Assembly (NCBI GenBank): GCA_035946615.1
Contig: DASYZB010000012.1
Span: 1 to 64,000, forward strand
Origin: Verrucomicrobiia bacterium
GTDB taxonomy: Bacteria; Verrucomicrobiota; Verrucomicrobiia; Limisphaerales; UBA8199
Direction of reading: 5' to 3'
Length of the DNA: 64,000 nt
This document shows positions 1 through 8,418 of this stretch, one piece after another (positions within the stretch are counted from its first letter, which is position 1; every line of letters starts with the position of its first letter). A program made the position numbers and the translations under genes. The notes below the pieces were generated by a model. That model made no database searches and was not told where the DNA came from. It saw nothing but the letters and a program-made list of their open reading frames with translations.

Positions 1-164
1 AAGACCCAATCCGGCCTACGGCCTACTTGGTACTGCCCCATTCAGTAGCGCTCCTGATCCCTACCCATGGAATCAGAACATCGTTTGATCCTGCTCCCCC
101 TCGCCGCGCCCGCAGCACCAGTTCGCTAAGGATCCGGGCGGAAGGGTGATCAGGTTGATCAGAC

Positions 165-536
165 TTGCGCGGCATCCTCGTGTGTGCTTTTCTATTGCCC
201 AGCGTGTTACGCTTAAAACTCAACTGGTTCAATATCACCGCCCGCCTCCTTGGCGGTGTTTTAGCCGGAGGCCTTTTGGTCTTAGAGTTACTTGCGGCGG
301 ACGGCGCCTTCCACAAAGCCCTGCATCAGGGCGGGAAATCGAACTGCATCATTTGCCTTTTCGTCAAAGGGCAAGTGCATTCGCCTCAATCGGCGCCGAT
401 CCTTCCGGGCTGCGTCTGGCGCTCGTCTGATCTCAGCCCGCGCGTGGAGCCCATTGTCCTGGTGAGCTTCACGTACCTTGCTTCTTTCAGCCGCGCGCCG
501 CCGGCTCTCGCATTCCTTCTGTCGGTCGTGGCCTAA
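165..536 (+). CDS. small membrane protein with His/Cys cluster, RND-operon leader
   Basis: The predicted protein has 123 residues from a TTG start; an in-frame GTG at 204 is an alternative. Residues 27-44 form a hydrophobic segment. They are followed by H50, H54, a CIIC pair (C61, C64) and H72, and the C-terminal 27 residues are again hydrophobic. A membrane segment followed by closely spaced His and Cys residues suggests a periplasm-facing metal-binding site. The gene reads in the same direction as the heavy-metal RND operon that starts 142 bases downstream, so a role in sensing or handing over metal is plausible, but this is inference. I recognise no named family with certainty. The overlapping frame at 146-430 lacks these features and was treated as a shadow. 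Confidence 0.55.
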   Translation: MRGILVCAFLLPSVLRLKLNWFNITARLLGGVLAGGLLVLELLAADGAFHKALHQGGKSNCIICLFVKGQVHSPQSAPILPGCVWRSSDLSPRVEPIVLVSFTYLASFSRAPPALAFLLSVVA

Positions 537-678
537 AGGCAAGTTGTAAGACTCCACGGCTCGGCCCTTGGCCTTCGGCCCTTCTCCTGGTTTTCAGCCC
601 ATTGGAGTCCAAAGTCTTTTGCGGACGAACCGAATTGCCCGCACGGAATCACGACAAGAGTACTAGAGTCCTTGAACC

Positions 679-1851
679 ATGAAAGCGTGCCCTCAGAAAT
701 CAACTGCATGGTTGCGGTCCGACACGACAATCAAAGCTTTGCTCTTTGCAGCGAGCCTGGTTACAGCAACTTCCTCCTCCCACGCCGCAGAGGCGGTTCC
801 GACACCTGGGGCTGTGGTCAGCAACCTTGTCCTGACTGCGGCGCAGCGACAAAAAATCCACACGGAAACAATCAAATCGTCCACCTTCCGCCGGACGATC
901 GAAACGAGCGGCACGGTCAGCTTTGACGCCGACCAGGCAACTACTGTTTTGGCTCCGGTCTCGGGTCCGGCGTTGCGGCTTGTGGCCTCGCTAGGGGCGA
1001 AAGTTCAGGCCGGGGATGTGCTGGCGACGGTCGCCTCGCCGGACTACGCCACAGCTGTCAGCGCTTATCGTAAGGCGGTGACAACGGCGAAAAATGCCCG
1101 CCGCATTGCTGACCTGGCCGAACAACTTTCGCACAACAATCTTTCCCGAAAGGAGGTCGAGCAGGCCCAGACGGACGCGGCCAATGCCGAAGCCGACCGT
1201 CAGGCCGCGCTGGCACAGCTTCGCGCTCTTGGGGTGGAGACCGCGACCATCCAGGCCATCCAGGAGAACCGGTCACTGCCGGATGGGCTGGGGATTATCC
1301 GCTCACCGCTGGCAGGAACGGTCGTCGAGAAACTGATCACGCCCGGCCAACTCTTGCAAGCCGGCACAACCCCGTGTTTCACCGTCGCGGACCTGTCCCA
1401 GGTTTGGGTCATGGCGAACATTTTCGAATCTGATATTGCCTCCATCGCGGAAGGTGACCGGGCCGAAGTGCTCTGCAGCGCCTCGGCGACCAACCTTCCG
1501 GGCACAGTGGATTACATCTCGGCCATTATCGACCCGAGCACACGCGCCATTGGGGTGCGGGTCATTGCAAATAATCCTAACGACGTTCTTAAAAAGCAGA
1601 TGTATGTGCGCGTCTTAATCCATTCGAGTCGAGACCAAACGGGCTTGTTGGCGCCGGTCTCGGCGGTGTTGCGCGATGACGAGGACCTGCCGTTCGTCTA
1701 TCTGGCCAATCCCGACGGCAGTTTCTCGCGGCGGCGTATTACTCTGGGCAGCCGCGTCGGCGACCAGTATGAAGCGACGGGCGGCCTCAAGGCAGGCGAC
1801 CAGGTTGTTATCGAGGGCGGCTTGTTTCTGCAATTCCTGCAAAGCCAGTGA
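679..1851 (+). CDS. RND efflux periplasmic adaptor (CusB/HlyD family)
   Basis: This 390-residue membrane-fusion protein should link an inner-membrane RND pump to an outer-membrane channel. The N-terminus has a charged start and a hydrophobic stretch ending near the Ala-rich SSSHAAEA, consistent with a signal peptide. Around residues 90-118 there is a lipoyl-like half-domain (LAPVSG to QAGDVLATV). A helical hairpin follows (about 125-185), then the second lipoyl half (IIRSPLAGTVVEKLITPGQ), the barrel region (VWVMANIFESDI) and a membrane-proximal domain near GLKAGDQVVIEGG. Length and order match CusB/CzcB-type adaptors. Its stop overlaps the GTG start of the pump gene (GTGA), so translation is probably coupled. 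The substrate is inferred from the pump. Confidence 0.93.
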   Translation: MKACPQKSTAWLRSDTTIKALLFAASLVTATSSSHAAEAVPTPGAVVSNLVLTAAQRQKIHTETIKSSTFRRTIETSGTVSFDADQATTVLAPVSGPALRLVASLGAKVQAGDVLATVASPDYATAVSAYRKAVTTAKNARRIADLAEQLSHNNLSRKEVEQAQTDAANAEADRQAALAQLRALGVETATIQAIQENRSLPDGLGIIRSPLAGTVVEKLITPGQLLQAGTTPCFTVADLSQVWVMANIFESDIASIAEGDRAEVLCSASATNLPGTVDYISAIIDPSTRAIGVRVIANNPNDVLKKQMYVRVLIHSSRDQTGLLAPVSAVLRDDEDLPFVYLANPDGSFSRRRITLGSRVGDQYEATGGLKAGDQVVIEGGLFLQFLQSQ

Positions 1852-4800
1852 GCGCCTCTGAATTTCCATTGCCGGAAGGACAGCGGCGTTCAAGTTCGAT
1901 TATCAATCGGGTTGTCGCTTCGTCGCTGCGGCAACGTTTCCTGGTGGTCCTGGCGACGCTCCTGCTCATCCTGACCGGAACCTGGTCGCTCAATCGGCTG
2001 CCGGTCGAGGCCTACCCGGACCTTTCGCCGCCCATGGTCGAGATCATCACCCAATGGCCGGGGCGCGCCGCCGAGGAAGTCGAACGGCTAATTACCGTGC
2101 CAATCGAAGTCGAAATGAACGGCACCCCGAACATGACTGTCCTTCGCTCGATCTCACTCTATGGTCTGTCCGACGTTATCCTGACTTTTCGCAACGGCAC
2201 GGATAACTACTTCGCGCGCCAGCAGGTCTTCGAACGCATCCCGGACCTGACGCTGCCTGCGGGTGTAACGCCCTCGGTAGCGCCGCTGTTTTCGCCTTCA
2301 GGCTTGATTTATCGTTACGTGCTTCAGAGTCCTGACCGATCGCCTCTCGAGTTGAAGACCATTGAAGATTGGATAGTCGAGCGCCAATACAAATCGGTCT
2401 CCGGGGTGGCGGACGATTCGGGCCTTGGCGGCGAGACGATGCAGTATCAGGTGCTCCTGGACCCGGTGAAGGTCGCCGGCGCCGGGCTGTCTGTATCGCA
2501 AATCGTCACTGCCCTTGGCGCCAACAATGACAACGCCGGCGGCGGGTTCTATTCGGAGGGGGGACAGTTCTATTACGTGCGCGGCTTGGGCCGGTTGCAC
2601 ACGCCGGAGGACATCGGCAAGGTCGTCCTGGCGGTCCATAATGGAATTCCTGTTCTGGTAAAAGACGTGGGCCAGGTCGTGATCGGCCACGCGCCGCGCC
2701 TGGGCCAGTTTGGATACCAGGACCAGGACGACGCCGTGGAAGGGGTCATTCTGATGCGCACCGGCGAGAAGACCCAGGAGGTGCTCGAGCGCGTTGAGGC
2801 CAAAACCCGGGACCTCAATCAGAACGTCCTGCCCAAGGACGTCAAAATTCACACCTTTTACAACCGAAGCGACCTGATTTCGCTGACGACCGAGACGGTC
2901 GAGCGCAATCTCCTGCGGGGCATGGTCCTGGTTGTCATCGTGCTGGTCTTCTTTCTTTATGATTTTCGCGCCGGCTTGATTGTCGCGACCACCATCCCGC
3001 TGGCATTGTTATTCGCCTTCATCTGCCTCGATTTGCGCAACGTCTCGGCCAACCTCCTCTCCATCGGCGCAGTCGATTTCGGCATCCTGGTGGACGGGGC
3101 GGTCGTGATGGTGGAGAACATCTTCCGCCAGCTCGCCGCGCGCCAAGGCCAGACCTTCACGATTATGGAGGTCATCGCCGATGCCGCGGCTGAGGTGGAC
3201 CGCCCGATCTTCTACGCCGTGGCGGTGATTGCCGCAGGCTTCCTGCCGATTTACGTTTTGTCCGGACCCTCAGGCAAACTCTTTACGCCGATGGCCGACA
3301 CGATGATCTTCGCGCTGATCGGCTCGCTCATCGTCACGCTGACCCTGCTGCCGGTGGTCTGTTCCTGGGCCTTCCGCAAAGGCGTTCGTGAGCGGCGCAA
3401 CGCCGCCTTCGAGGCGGTCCGGTCGGCTTACACCAAGGGCCTCGATTTCTGCCTCGCACATCCCTGGGGAGTCACACTGGCGTCGGCGCTGGTGCTGGCC
3501 GGCTCGCTGTTGCTGCTGCCCGCCATTGGCGCCGAGTTCATGCCGCATCTGGACGAAGGCGCGCTCTGGATTCGCGCCACCATGCCCTACACCATCTCCT
3601 TCGAGGAATCACGCAAGATAGCGCCCCAGGTCCGCCAAATCCTGCGCTCGTACCCTGAAGTTACCGTGGTCGCCTCAGAGCATGGCCGCCCCGATGACGG
3701 CACCGACCCAACCGGCTTTTTCAACGTGGAGTTCTTCGTCGGCCTCAAGCCCTATCGTGAATGGAAAGGAAAGTATCGCACGAAAGCAGAATTAATTGAA
3801 GCCATCAACGACAAGCTCATCGCCTTTCCCGGCATCATCTTTAATTACACCCAGCCGGCTGAAGACGCGGTCGATGAGGCTGAGACCGGCCTGAAGAGCG
3901 CGTTGGCGGTGAAAGTATTCGGCACGGACCTCAATACGCTCGAGAGCAAAGGCAAGGCCATCAAACATGTGTTGGAAGGGGTTCGCGGGATCAAGGAGAT
4001 CACCCTGGTCCAGGAACTCGGCCAGCCCAGCCTCACGGTGAACACGGATCGCGCCAGGATCGCCCGCTATGGGCTCAACGTGGCGGACATCAACGGGCTG
4101 ATCGAGGCGGCCATTGGCGGTTCCGCCGCTACCCAAGTGGTGCAAGGCGAAAAGCAATTCGACCTGGTCGTGCGGCTGGAGCCGCAATTCCGCAGTAACC
4201 TCGACGAGATCGGCAACATCCTGGTCTCGACGCCAGACGGCTCGCAAATCCCATTGAAGGAATTTGCCGATATCCGCGTGCAGAACGGCGCTTCCTTCAT
4301 CTACCGCGAGGACAACTCGCGCTATATCGGTGTGCAATTCTCCGTCGAAGGACGCGACCTGGCGGGCGCGGTGGACGATGCCCGGCGCCAGGTCCAGGCC
4401 CAAGTCCCGCTGCCGCAGGGTTACCGGTTGGACTGGGGCGGCGAGTACAAAGATTACACCGCCTCGAGGCGCCAGCTCAACGTGGTGCTGCCCCTGACCT
4501 TGTTTGTGATCTTCCTGCTGCTGTTCGCGCTCTACCGCAACTTTAAGTTCCCGCTCATCACAGTTTTGGGGGTGTTGCTGTCGGCGCCGGTGGGCGGCAT
4601 CGTGGCGCTGTGGTTGACGCATACGCCCTTCTCGGTTTCCTCTGGAATTGGGTTTCTGGCCCTGTTCGGCGTCTCAGTCCAAACGGCTGTGGTCTATATC
4701 TCTTACGTGAACGAACTGCGCGGCAGCGGCATGGAATTCCGTCGAGCGATTCGCGATGGAGCGATCCTGCGGCTGCGGCCAATCATGATGACGGCGCTGG

Positions 4801-4976
4801 TAGCCGCTTTAGGGCTTCTTCCGGCAGCCATTGCCACCGGGGTCGGCACCGATTCCCAGAGGCCGTTCGCGCTGGTCATTGTTAGCGGCCTCTTTACGCG
4901 GCTTCTGATCAGTATTTTTCTGATGCCCGCTCTGTATGTCATCGTCGCCCGACCGTTGGACCGGCTGGAGGTATGA
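1848..4976 (+). CDS. heavy-metal RND efflux pump, CusA/CzcA family
   Basis: This 1042-residue inner-membrane proton antiporter has the usual two-repeat RND architecture: a TM helix at about 27-47, a large periplasmic loop, TM helices around 360-530, a second periplasmic loop, and the last TM block from about 880. The heavy-metal RND signature in TM4, DFGILVDGAVVMVEN, lies at residues 410-424 with acidic residues D410, D416 and E423. This separates it from drug-type AcrB pumps. Start is GTG at 1848 overlapping the adaptor stop, and the end overlaps the next start (ATGA). The ion (Cu/Ag, or Zn/Co/Cd) cannot be read from sequence alone. The TM11-region motif GVSVQTAVVYISYV differs from the classic CzcA and CusA forms as I know them, so this may be a separate subgroup. 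Confidence 0.95.
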   Translation: MSASEFPLPEGQRRSSSIINRVVASSLRQRFLVVLATLLLILTGTWSLNRLPVEAYPDLSPPMVEIITQWPGRAAEEVERLITVPIEVEMNGTPNMTVLRSISLYGLSDVILTFRNGTDNYFARQQVFERIPDLTLPAGVTPSVAPLFSPSGLIYRYVLQSPDRSPLELKTIEDWIVERQYKSVSGVADDSGLGGETMQYQVLLDPVKVAGAGLSVSQIVTALGANNDNAGGGFYSEGGQFYYVRGLGRLHTPEDIGKVVLAVHNGIPVLVKDVGQVVIGHAPRLGQFGYQDQDDAVEGVILMRTGEKTQEVLERVEAKTRDLNQNVLPKDVKIHTFYNRSDLISLTTETVERNLLRGMVLVVIVLVFFLYDFRAGLIVATTIPLALLFAFICLDLRNVSANLLSIGAVDFGILVDGAVVMVENIFRQLAARQGQTFTIMEVIADAAAEVDRPIFYAVAVIAAGFLPIYVLSGPSGKLFTPMADTMIFALIGSLIVTLTLLPVVCSWAFRKGVRERRNAAFEAVRSAYTKGLDFCLAHPWGVTLASALVLAGSLLLLPAIGAEFMPHLDEGALWIRATMPYTISFEESRKIAPQVRQILRSYPEVTVVASEHGRPDDGTDPTGFFNVEFFVGLKPYREWKGKYRTKAELIEAINDKLIAFPGIIFNYTQPAEDAVDEAETGLKSALAVKVFGTDLNTLESKGKAIKHVLEGVRGIKEITLVQELGQPSLTVNTDRARIARYGLNVADINGLIEAAIGGSAATQVVQGEKQFDLVVRLEPQFRSNLDEIGNILVSTPDGSQIPLKEFADIRVQNGASFIYREDNSRYIGVQFSVEGRDLAGAVDDARRQVQAQVPLPQGYRLDWGGEYKDYTASRRQLNVVLPLTLFVIFLLLFALYRNFKFPLITVLGVLLSAPVGGIVALWLTHTPFSVSSGIGFLALFGVSVQTAVVYISYVNELRGSGMEFRRAIRDGAILRLRPIMMTALVAALGLLPAAIATGVGTDSQRPFALVIVSGLFTRLLISIFLMPALYVIVARPLDRLEV

Positions 4977-6706
4977 GCCAAACTTTAACAACAGGAACTG
5001 AATCGATGTGCTTTAACCCTCTTGGGAGCGCCCCAGGCCCGGGCCTGTCATTACGCTCTTCTTGCATGCTGCCTTGGCCAGAGGCCAAGGGCCTCCCCTA
5101 TACCAGCCCCGGGCAACGCCCTGGGAAAGGCAAACCAGACTCCGGTTTGCAGGCCAACGGCCTGCCTCATAGGGAGAGCCATAAGGCCGGCCATTGTCCT
5201 GCAACCACTCACGCCTCGGCCTGCTCCCAGGGAGTGTCACCCGGGAAAATTTCTGCATGGGTCCCGCTTCTAGTCTTATTCCTGGCCGGCTGTGCGGTCG
5301 GCCCCAATTTCAAAAGGCCGGCGGCTCCCCAAGTCAGCGGTTACGCCCCGGGTCCGCTTGGCTCGACCACCGGCACGACCAATATGCCTGGCGGAGCACC
5401 GCAACACTTCCTGAGCGGCAGTGATATTCCCGCAGAATGGTGGAGATTGTTTCATTCCAAACCGCTCGATGAGTTGATTGAACTCTCGCTCAGCAACAAC
5501 CCCACCATCAAAGCGGCCCAAGCTGCTCTCACCATGGCGAAAGAAACTGTCCTGGCTCAGCGAGGCGCCTACTGGCCCAGCATCACGGGAAGCTTCTCGG
5601 CGGCCCGCCAGAAGACCTCCCAATTGATTTCACCGACACCCAACTCAGGGGCGCTGTACTTTAGCTTATATACTCCTCAAGTCAGCGTCTCCTACGTGCC
5701 GGATGTCTTTGGCCTGAACCGCCGGACGATGGAATCCCTGAAGGCCCAAGAAGGGCAGGCGCGCTTTGCGCTCATGGCGACCCATATCACCCTGAGCGCG
5801 AACGTAGCGGCTGCCGCCATTCAGGAAGCCGCCTTGCGCGGACAAATCGACGCCACCCGCCAACTGGTGGACATCAACTCGAACATGCTCCAAAAACTTC
5901 AGGACCAGTACGCTAAAGGTTACGCGGCCCGGCTGGACGTTGTCGCTCAAGAGGCGCAACTGGCCCAGGTCGCGGCCACCCTGCCGCCTTTGCTCAAGCT
6001 ATTGGCCCAGCAACGCGATCTCCTCTCCGCTCTTGCTGGCCGGTTCCCCAGCCAAAGCCCTGCCGCGCGCTTCGAGCTTGCCGACCTGCATCTGCCACAG
6101 GACTTGCCTCTGAGCCTTCCCTCGCAACTGGTCACCCAACGCCCGGACGTGCGCCAGGCCGAGGAAAGCCTTCACGCCGCCAGCGCCGAGGTTGGGATTG
6201 CCATCGCTAATCGCCTGCCCAATATCACCCTCTCGGCCGATGCCGGCACCATGGCCTTGGAGGCGGGTCAGATTTTTTCAAGTCCGGAAGGTTTCTGGAC
6301 TTTGGCGGGAGGTTTGACCCAGCCCATTTTCCAAGGCGGGGCTTTGCTGCACAAACAAAGGGCCGCCAAGGCAGCCTATACACAGGCCGCCGAGCAATAC
6401 CGGGCGACGGTCCTGACCGCCTTTCAGAATGTGGCCGACACATTGCACGCGCTCCTGCAGGATGCCAACAGCCTGCGCGCAGCGGCCGCCTCGCGAGATG
6501 CTGCCAAGGCCAGCTTGGATTTGGCTCGGAATCAATTTGAGGCCGGCTACTCCGGCTATCTCCCCTTTTTAACGGCGGAACAGGCCTATCAACAAGCCTC
6601 CATCCTCCTGGTGCAGGCCCAGGCCAGCCGCTACGCCGACACCGCGGCTCTCTTTCAAGCCCTCGGCGGCGGTTGGTGGAACCGCGCGGACCTCAGCAAA
6701 AACTAA
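4973..6706 (+). CDS. outer-membrane efflux lipoprotein (TolC/NodT family) with repeat-derived N-terminus
   Basis: The outer-membrane channel of the RND system. The recognisable protein begins with a lipoprotein signal, VPLLVLFLAGC, followed by AVGPNFKRP, the hallmark start of NodT/CusC-type factors. Two OEP repeats follow, the second around SLPSQLVTQRPDVRQAEESL. In the annotated 577-residue frame the lipobox Cys sits about 105 residues in. The first roughly 85 codons are low-complexity translation of a hairpin-repeat array (5034-5236), not a normal leader. The ATG at 4973 overlaps the pump stop (ATGA). A GTG at 5234 would give a conventional lipoprotein signal peptide and may be the working start, perhaps reached by reinitiation. 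Either the repeat invaded the gene 5' end in frame, or the true start has shifted downstream. Confidence 0.88.
   Translation: MSQTLTTGTESMCFNPLGSAPGPGLSLRSSCMLPWPEAKGLPYTSPGQRPGKGKPDSGLQANGLPHRESHKAGHCPATTHASACSQGVSPGKISAWVPLLVLFLAGCAVGPNFKRPAAPQVSGYAPGPLGSTTGTTNMPGGAPQHFLSGSDIPAEWWRLFHSKPLDELIELSLSNNPTIKAAQAALTMAKETVLAQRGAYWPSITGSFSAARQKTSQLISPTPNSGALYFSLYTPQVSVSYVPDVFGLNRRTMESLKAQEGQARFALMATHITLSANVAAAAIQEAALRGQIDATRQLVDINSNMLQKLQDQYAKGYAARLDVVAQEAQLAQVAATLPPLLKLLAQQRDLLSALAGRFPSQSPAARFELADLHLPQDLPLSLPSQLVTQRPDVRQAEESLHAASAEVGIAIANRLPNITLSADAGTMALEAGQIFSSPEGFWTLAGGLTQPIFQGGALLHKQRAAKAAYTQAAEQYRATVLTAFQNVADTLHALLQDANSLRAAAASRDAAKASLDLARNQFEAGYSGYLPFLTAEQAYQQASILLVQAQASRYADTAALFQALGGGWWNRADLSKN
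5034..5236. repeat. array of short GC-rich hairpins inside the reading frame
   Basis: Consecutive inverted repeats: palindrome CAGGCCCGGGCCTG (5034-5047); CCTTGGCC/GGCCAAGG with loop AGA (5072-5090); an imperfect CCCGGGC/GCCC-T-GGG stem with loop AAC (about 5107-5125); CAAACC/GGTTTG (5131-5149); GCAGGCC/GGCCTGC with loop AAC (5149-5165); and CTCCC/GGGAG (5224-5234). Three stems share 3-base loops, two of them AAC. The region stays open in the frame of the outer-membrane factor. Confidence 0.8.
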
Positions 6707-6873
6707 GCGATGCAGTTTGGGACAAAATGAGCGAAGTGCAAAATGAGCAGTTCTGCTCCCTGTCACGGAACGAACATGCAAGGCCGAGGCGGGCGAGAAG
6801 CGCTTGAAACGGCTTGACCTTCGCTGGCCGCGGACCACCGGGCTAAAGCTCTGGTGTTAATGAGAGTCGAGTC

Positions 6874-8098
6874 GTGCGCGTGCGTGAAATACTTCGGGTT
6901 AACCAAATGACAAGACATGACCAGTCGGAAGCATTCCTGGCGAAGGTTAAGGTCGATTTGGAGCGAATTGGAGGTCTTCACCAACTTTCAAAGCGCATAT
7001 TTCAACTGGCCACAGCGTCTCTTTATTACACGATGGCCCTTCTGCCCGATGGCAAGATTCTGGGCGGGGTAAATCGATTCAATCCAGACGGAACCCTGAA
7101 TGAAACCTTTGCTGGCTGCGCTTATACGCAAGCGAGCGGCTTGGCGGCTAAATCCCGATGGGACTTTAGACACGACATTTAATCCCAGCACCCACGGCTT
7201 CACGTATTGCATGGTGGTCCAGCCAGATGGCGCCATTCTCGTCGGCGGCGATGCCATCGGGTCGGACATTGCCCAGGGCAGCGCGCTGGTCCGATTTCAT
7301 CCCGACGGCTCCCTGGACGAAGGTTTTAAGGCGGCGATTCCTTATCCTGGCCTCGTTTTTTCGATAGCGTTGCAGGCGAACGGAAAAATGATCATTGGCG
7401 GCCATCTAACGGACGTCAGCGGTGTAAGCCGGACCAACCTGGCCCGCCTGGACCCTGATGGCTCCCTGGACCCAACCTTTAATCCTGGCGTGGGAAGCGA
7501 TTCCTGGGAAGTGGACTCGCTGGCCTTGCAAGCGGACGGGAATGTCGTTGTTACAGGTCCGTTCACTACCTTGGCCGGGCAGAAGTCCTTTGATTCCGGA
7601 CGGCTGCTCAATAACGAACCCGCCGTTCAATACCTGACCTTCGACGGTTCTACCGTCTCCTGGACCCGCGGCGGCTCCGCGCCGGAGGTCTGGCGGGCAA
7701 CCTTCGAGTATTCGCCGGATGGCATCTCCTGGACTAACCTGGGAGAGGCCACCAGGGAGCCCGGCGGCTGGGAAATGACTGGGCTGTCATTGCCCGCCAC
7801 CGGCAGAATCCGGGCGCGCGGTTACACAACCGGGGGATATGGTAATGGCTCCAGCTGGTTCGTGGAAAGCCTCTGGCCCCCGGCGCTCGTTATCTCGAAT
7901 GCCCGGGTCTCGACCTCAGGCCAGGTGCAGCTCGAGGCCAGTGGCCCGAGTGGCCAAACCGTTGTGCTTGAGAGTTCGCCGGACCTCAAGACGTGGATAC
8001 CTGTGGGCACCAACACCCTCCTCAGTGGAGCAACCCCGCTCATCGATCCACAGCCCGCCCAGTCTCTCATGCGTTTCTACCGGCTGCATCTGAAGTGA
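6874..8098 (+). pseudogene. delta-60-repeat secreted protein, decayed and frameshifted
   Basis: The region encodes at least three delta-60-type repeats, with motifs such as VVQPDGAILVGG, LVRFHPDGSLDEGF, LQANGKMIIGG and LARLDPDGSLDPTF, in the frame that is open from 7100 to 8098. A preceding repeat (LLPDGKILGG then RFNPDGTLNETF) lies in a different frame open from 6874 to 7182. The reading frame therefore shifts at about 7100-7160, and this repeat has also lost its middle part. No signal peptide is visible at the 5' side. The C-terminal part (about 7910-8098) looks like the beta-rich tail, ending in MRFYRLHLK, that is common at the end of large secreted Verrucomicrobiota proteins. I read it as the surviving 3' portion of a longer surface protein. 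A shorter functional product from 7100 cannot be excluded. Confidence 0.7.
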
Positions 8099-8418
8099 AG
8101 GAAGAAAGAGCGACTTGCTCCTTGGTGCCGCCCTCTCGATCCGCGGTTTGCCTGGTGGGAGCCTATTGCGTTATGCGCAATGTGGCTGGCCATCCGGCTG
8201 CTCAGGCGCATAATTGAGAATTGGTTTTATCCTGATGATTTTTAGCCTTCCACAAGTAGAGATCTCGATCCTGTAGAATTAGCTTTGCCAGATCTGGCCA
8301 GAAACGACCTTCGAGTCGCGGCGGGCGCGCCAATCCTTACCATGTAAAATCAGGTGCTTTGGAACGCAAGGCTGCTCAAGCTGCTCAAGCTGCAGGCCAA
8401 TTAAAATACACTCTTTTC
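8099..8418. other. intergenic, no gene seen
   Basis: Between the delta-60 remnant and the 3' end of the Omp85 gene. It contains only a short tandem repeat of CTGCTCAAG (about 8372-8390). No credible coding frame, RNA gene or terminator was recognised. Confidence 0.5.

Noticed and set aside
1-164. GGCC-TAC-GGCC and similar motifs near the window start and around 555
   Set aside because: They resemble the hairpin array at 5034 only loosely; short GGCC pairs are expected by chance at this base composition.
3792-4622. 276-codon minus-strand frame
   Set aside because: It is antisense to the RND pump, Gln/His-rich and without recognisable domains.
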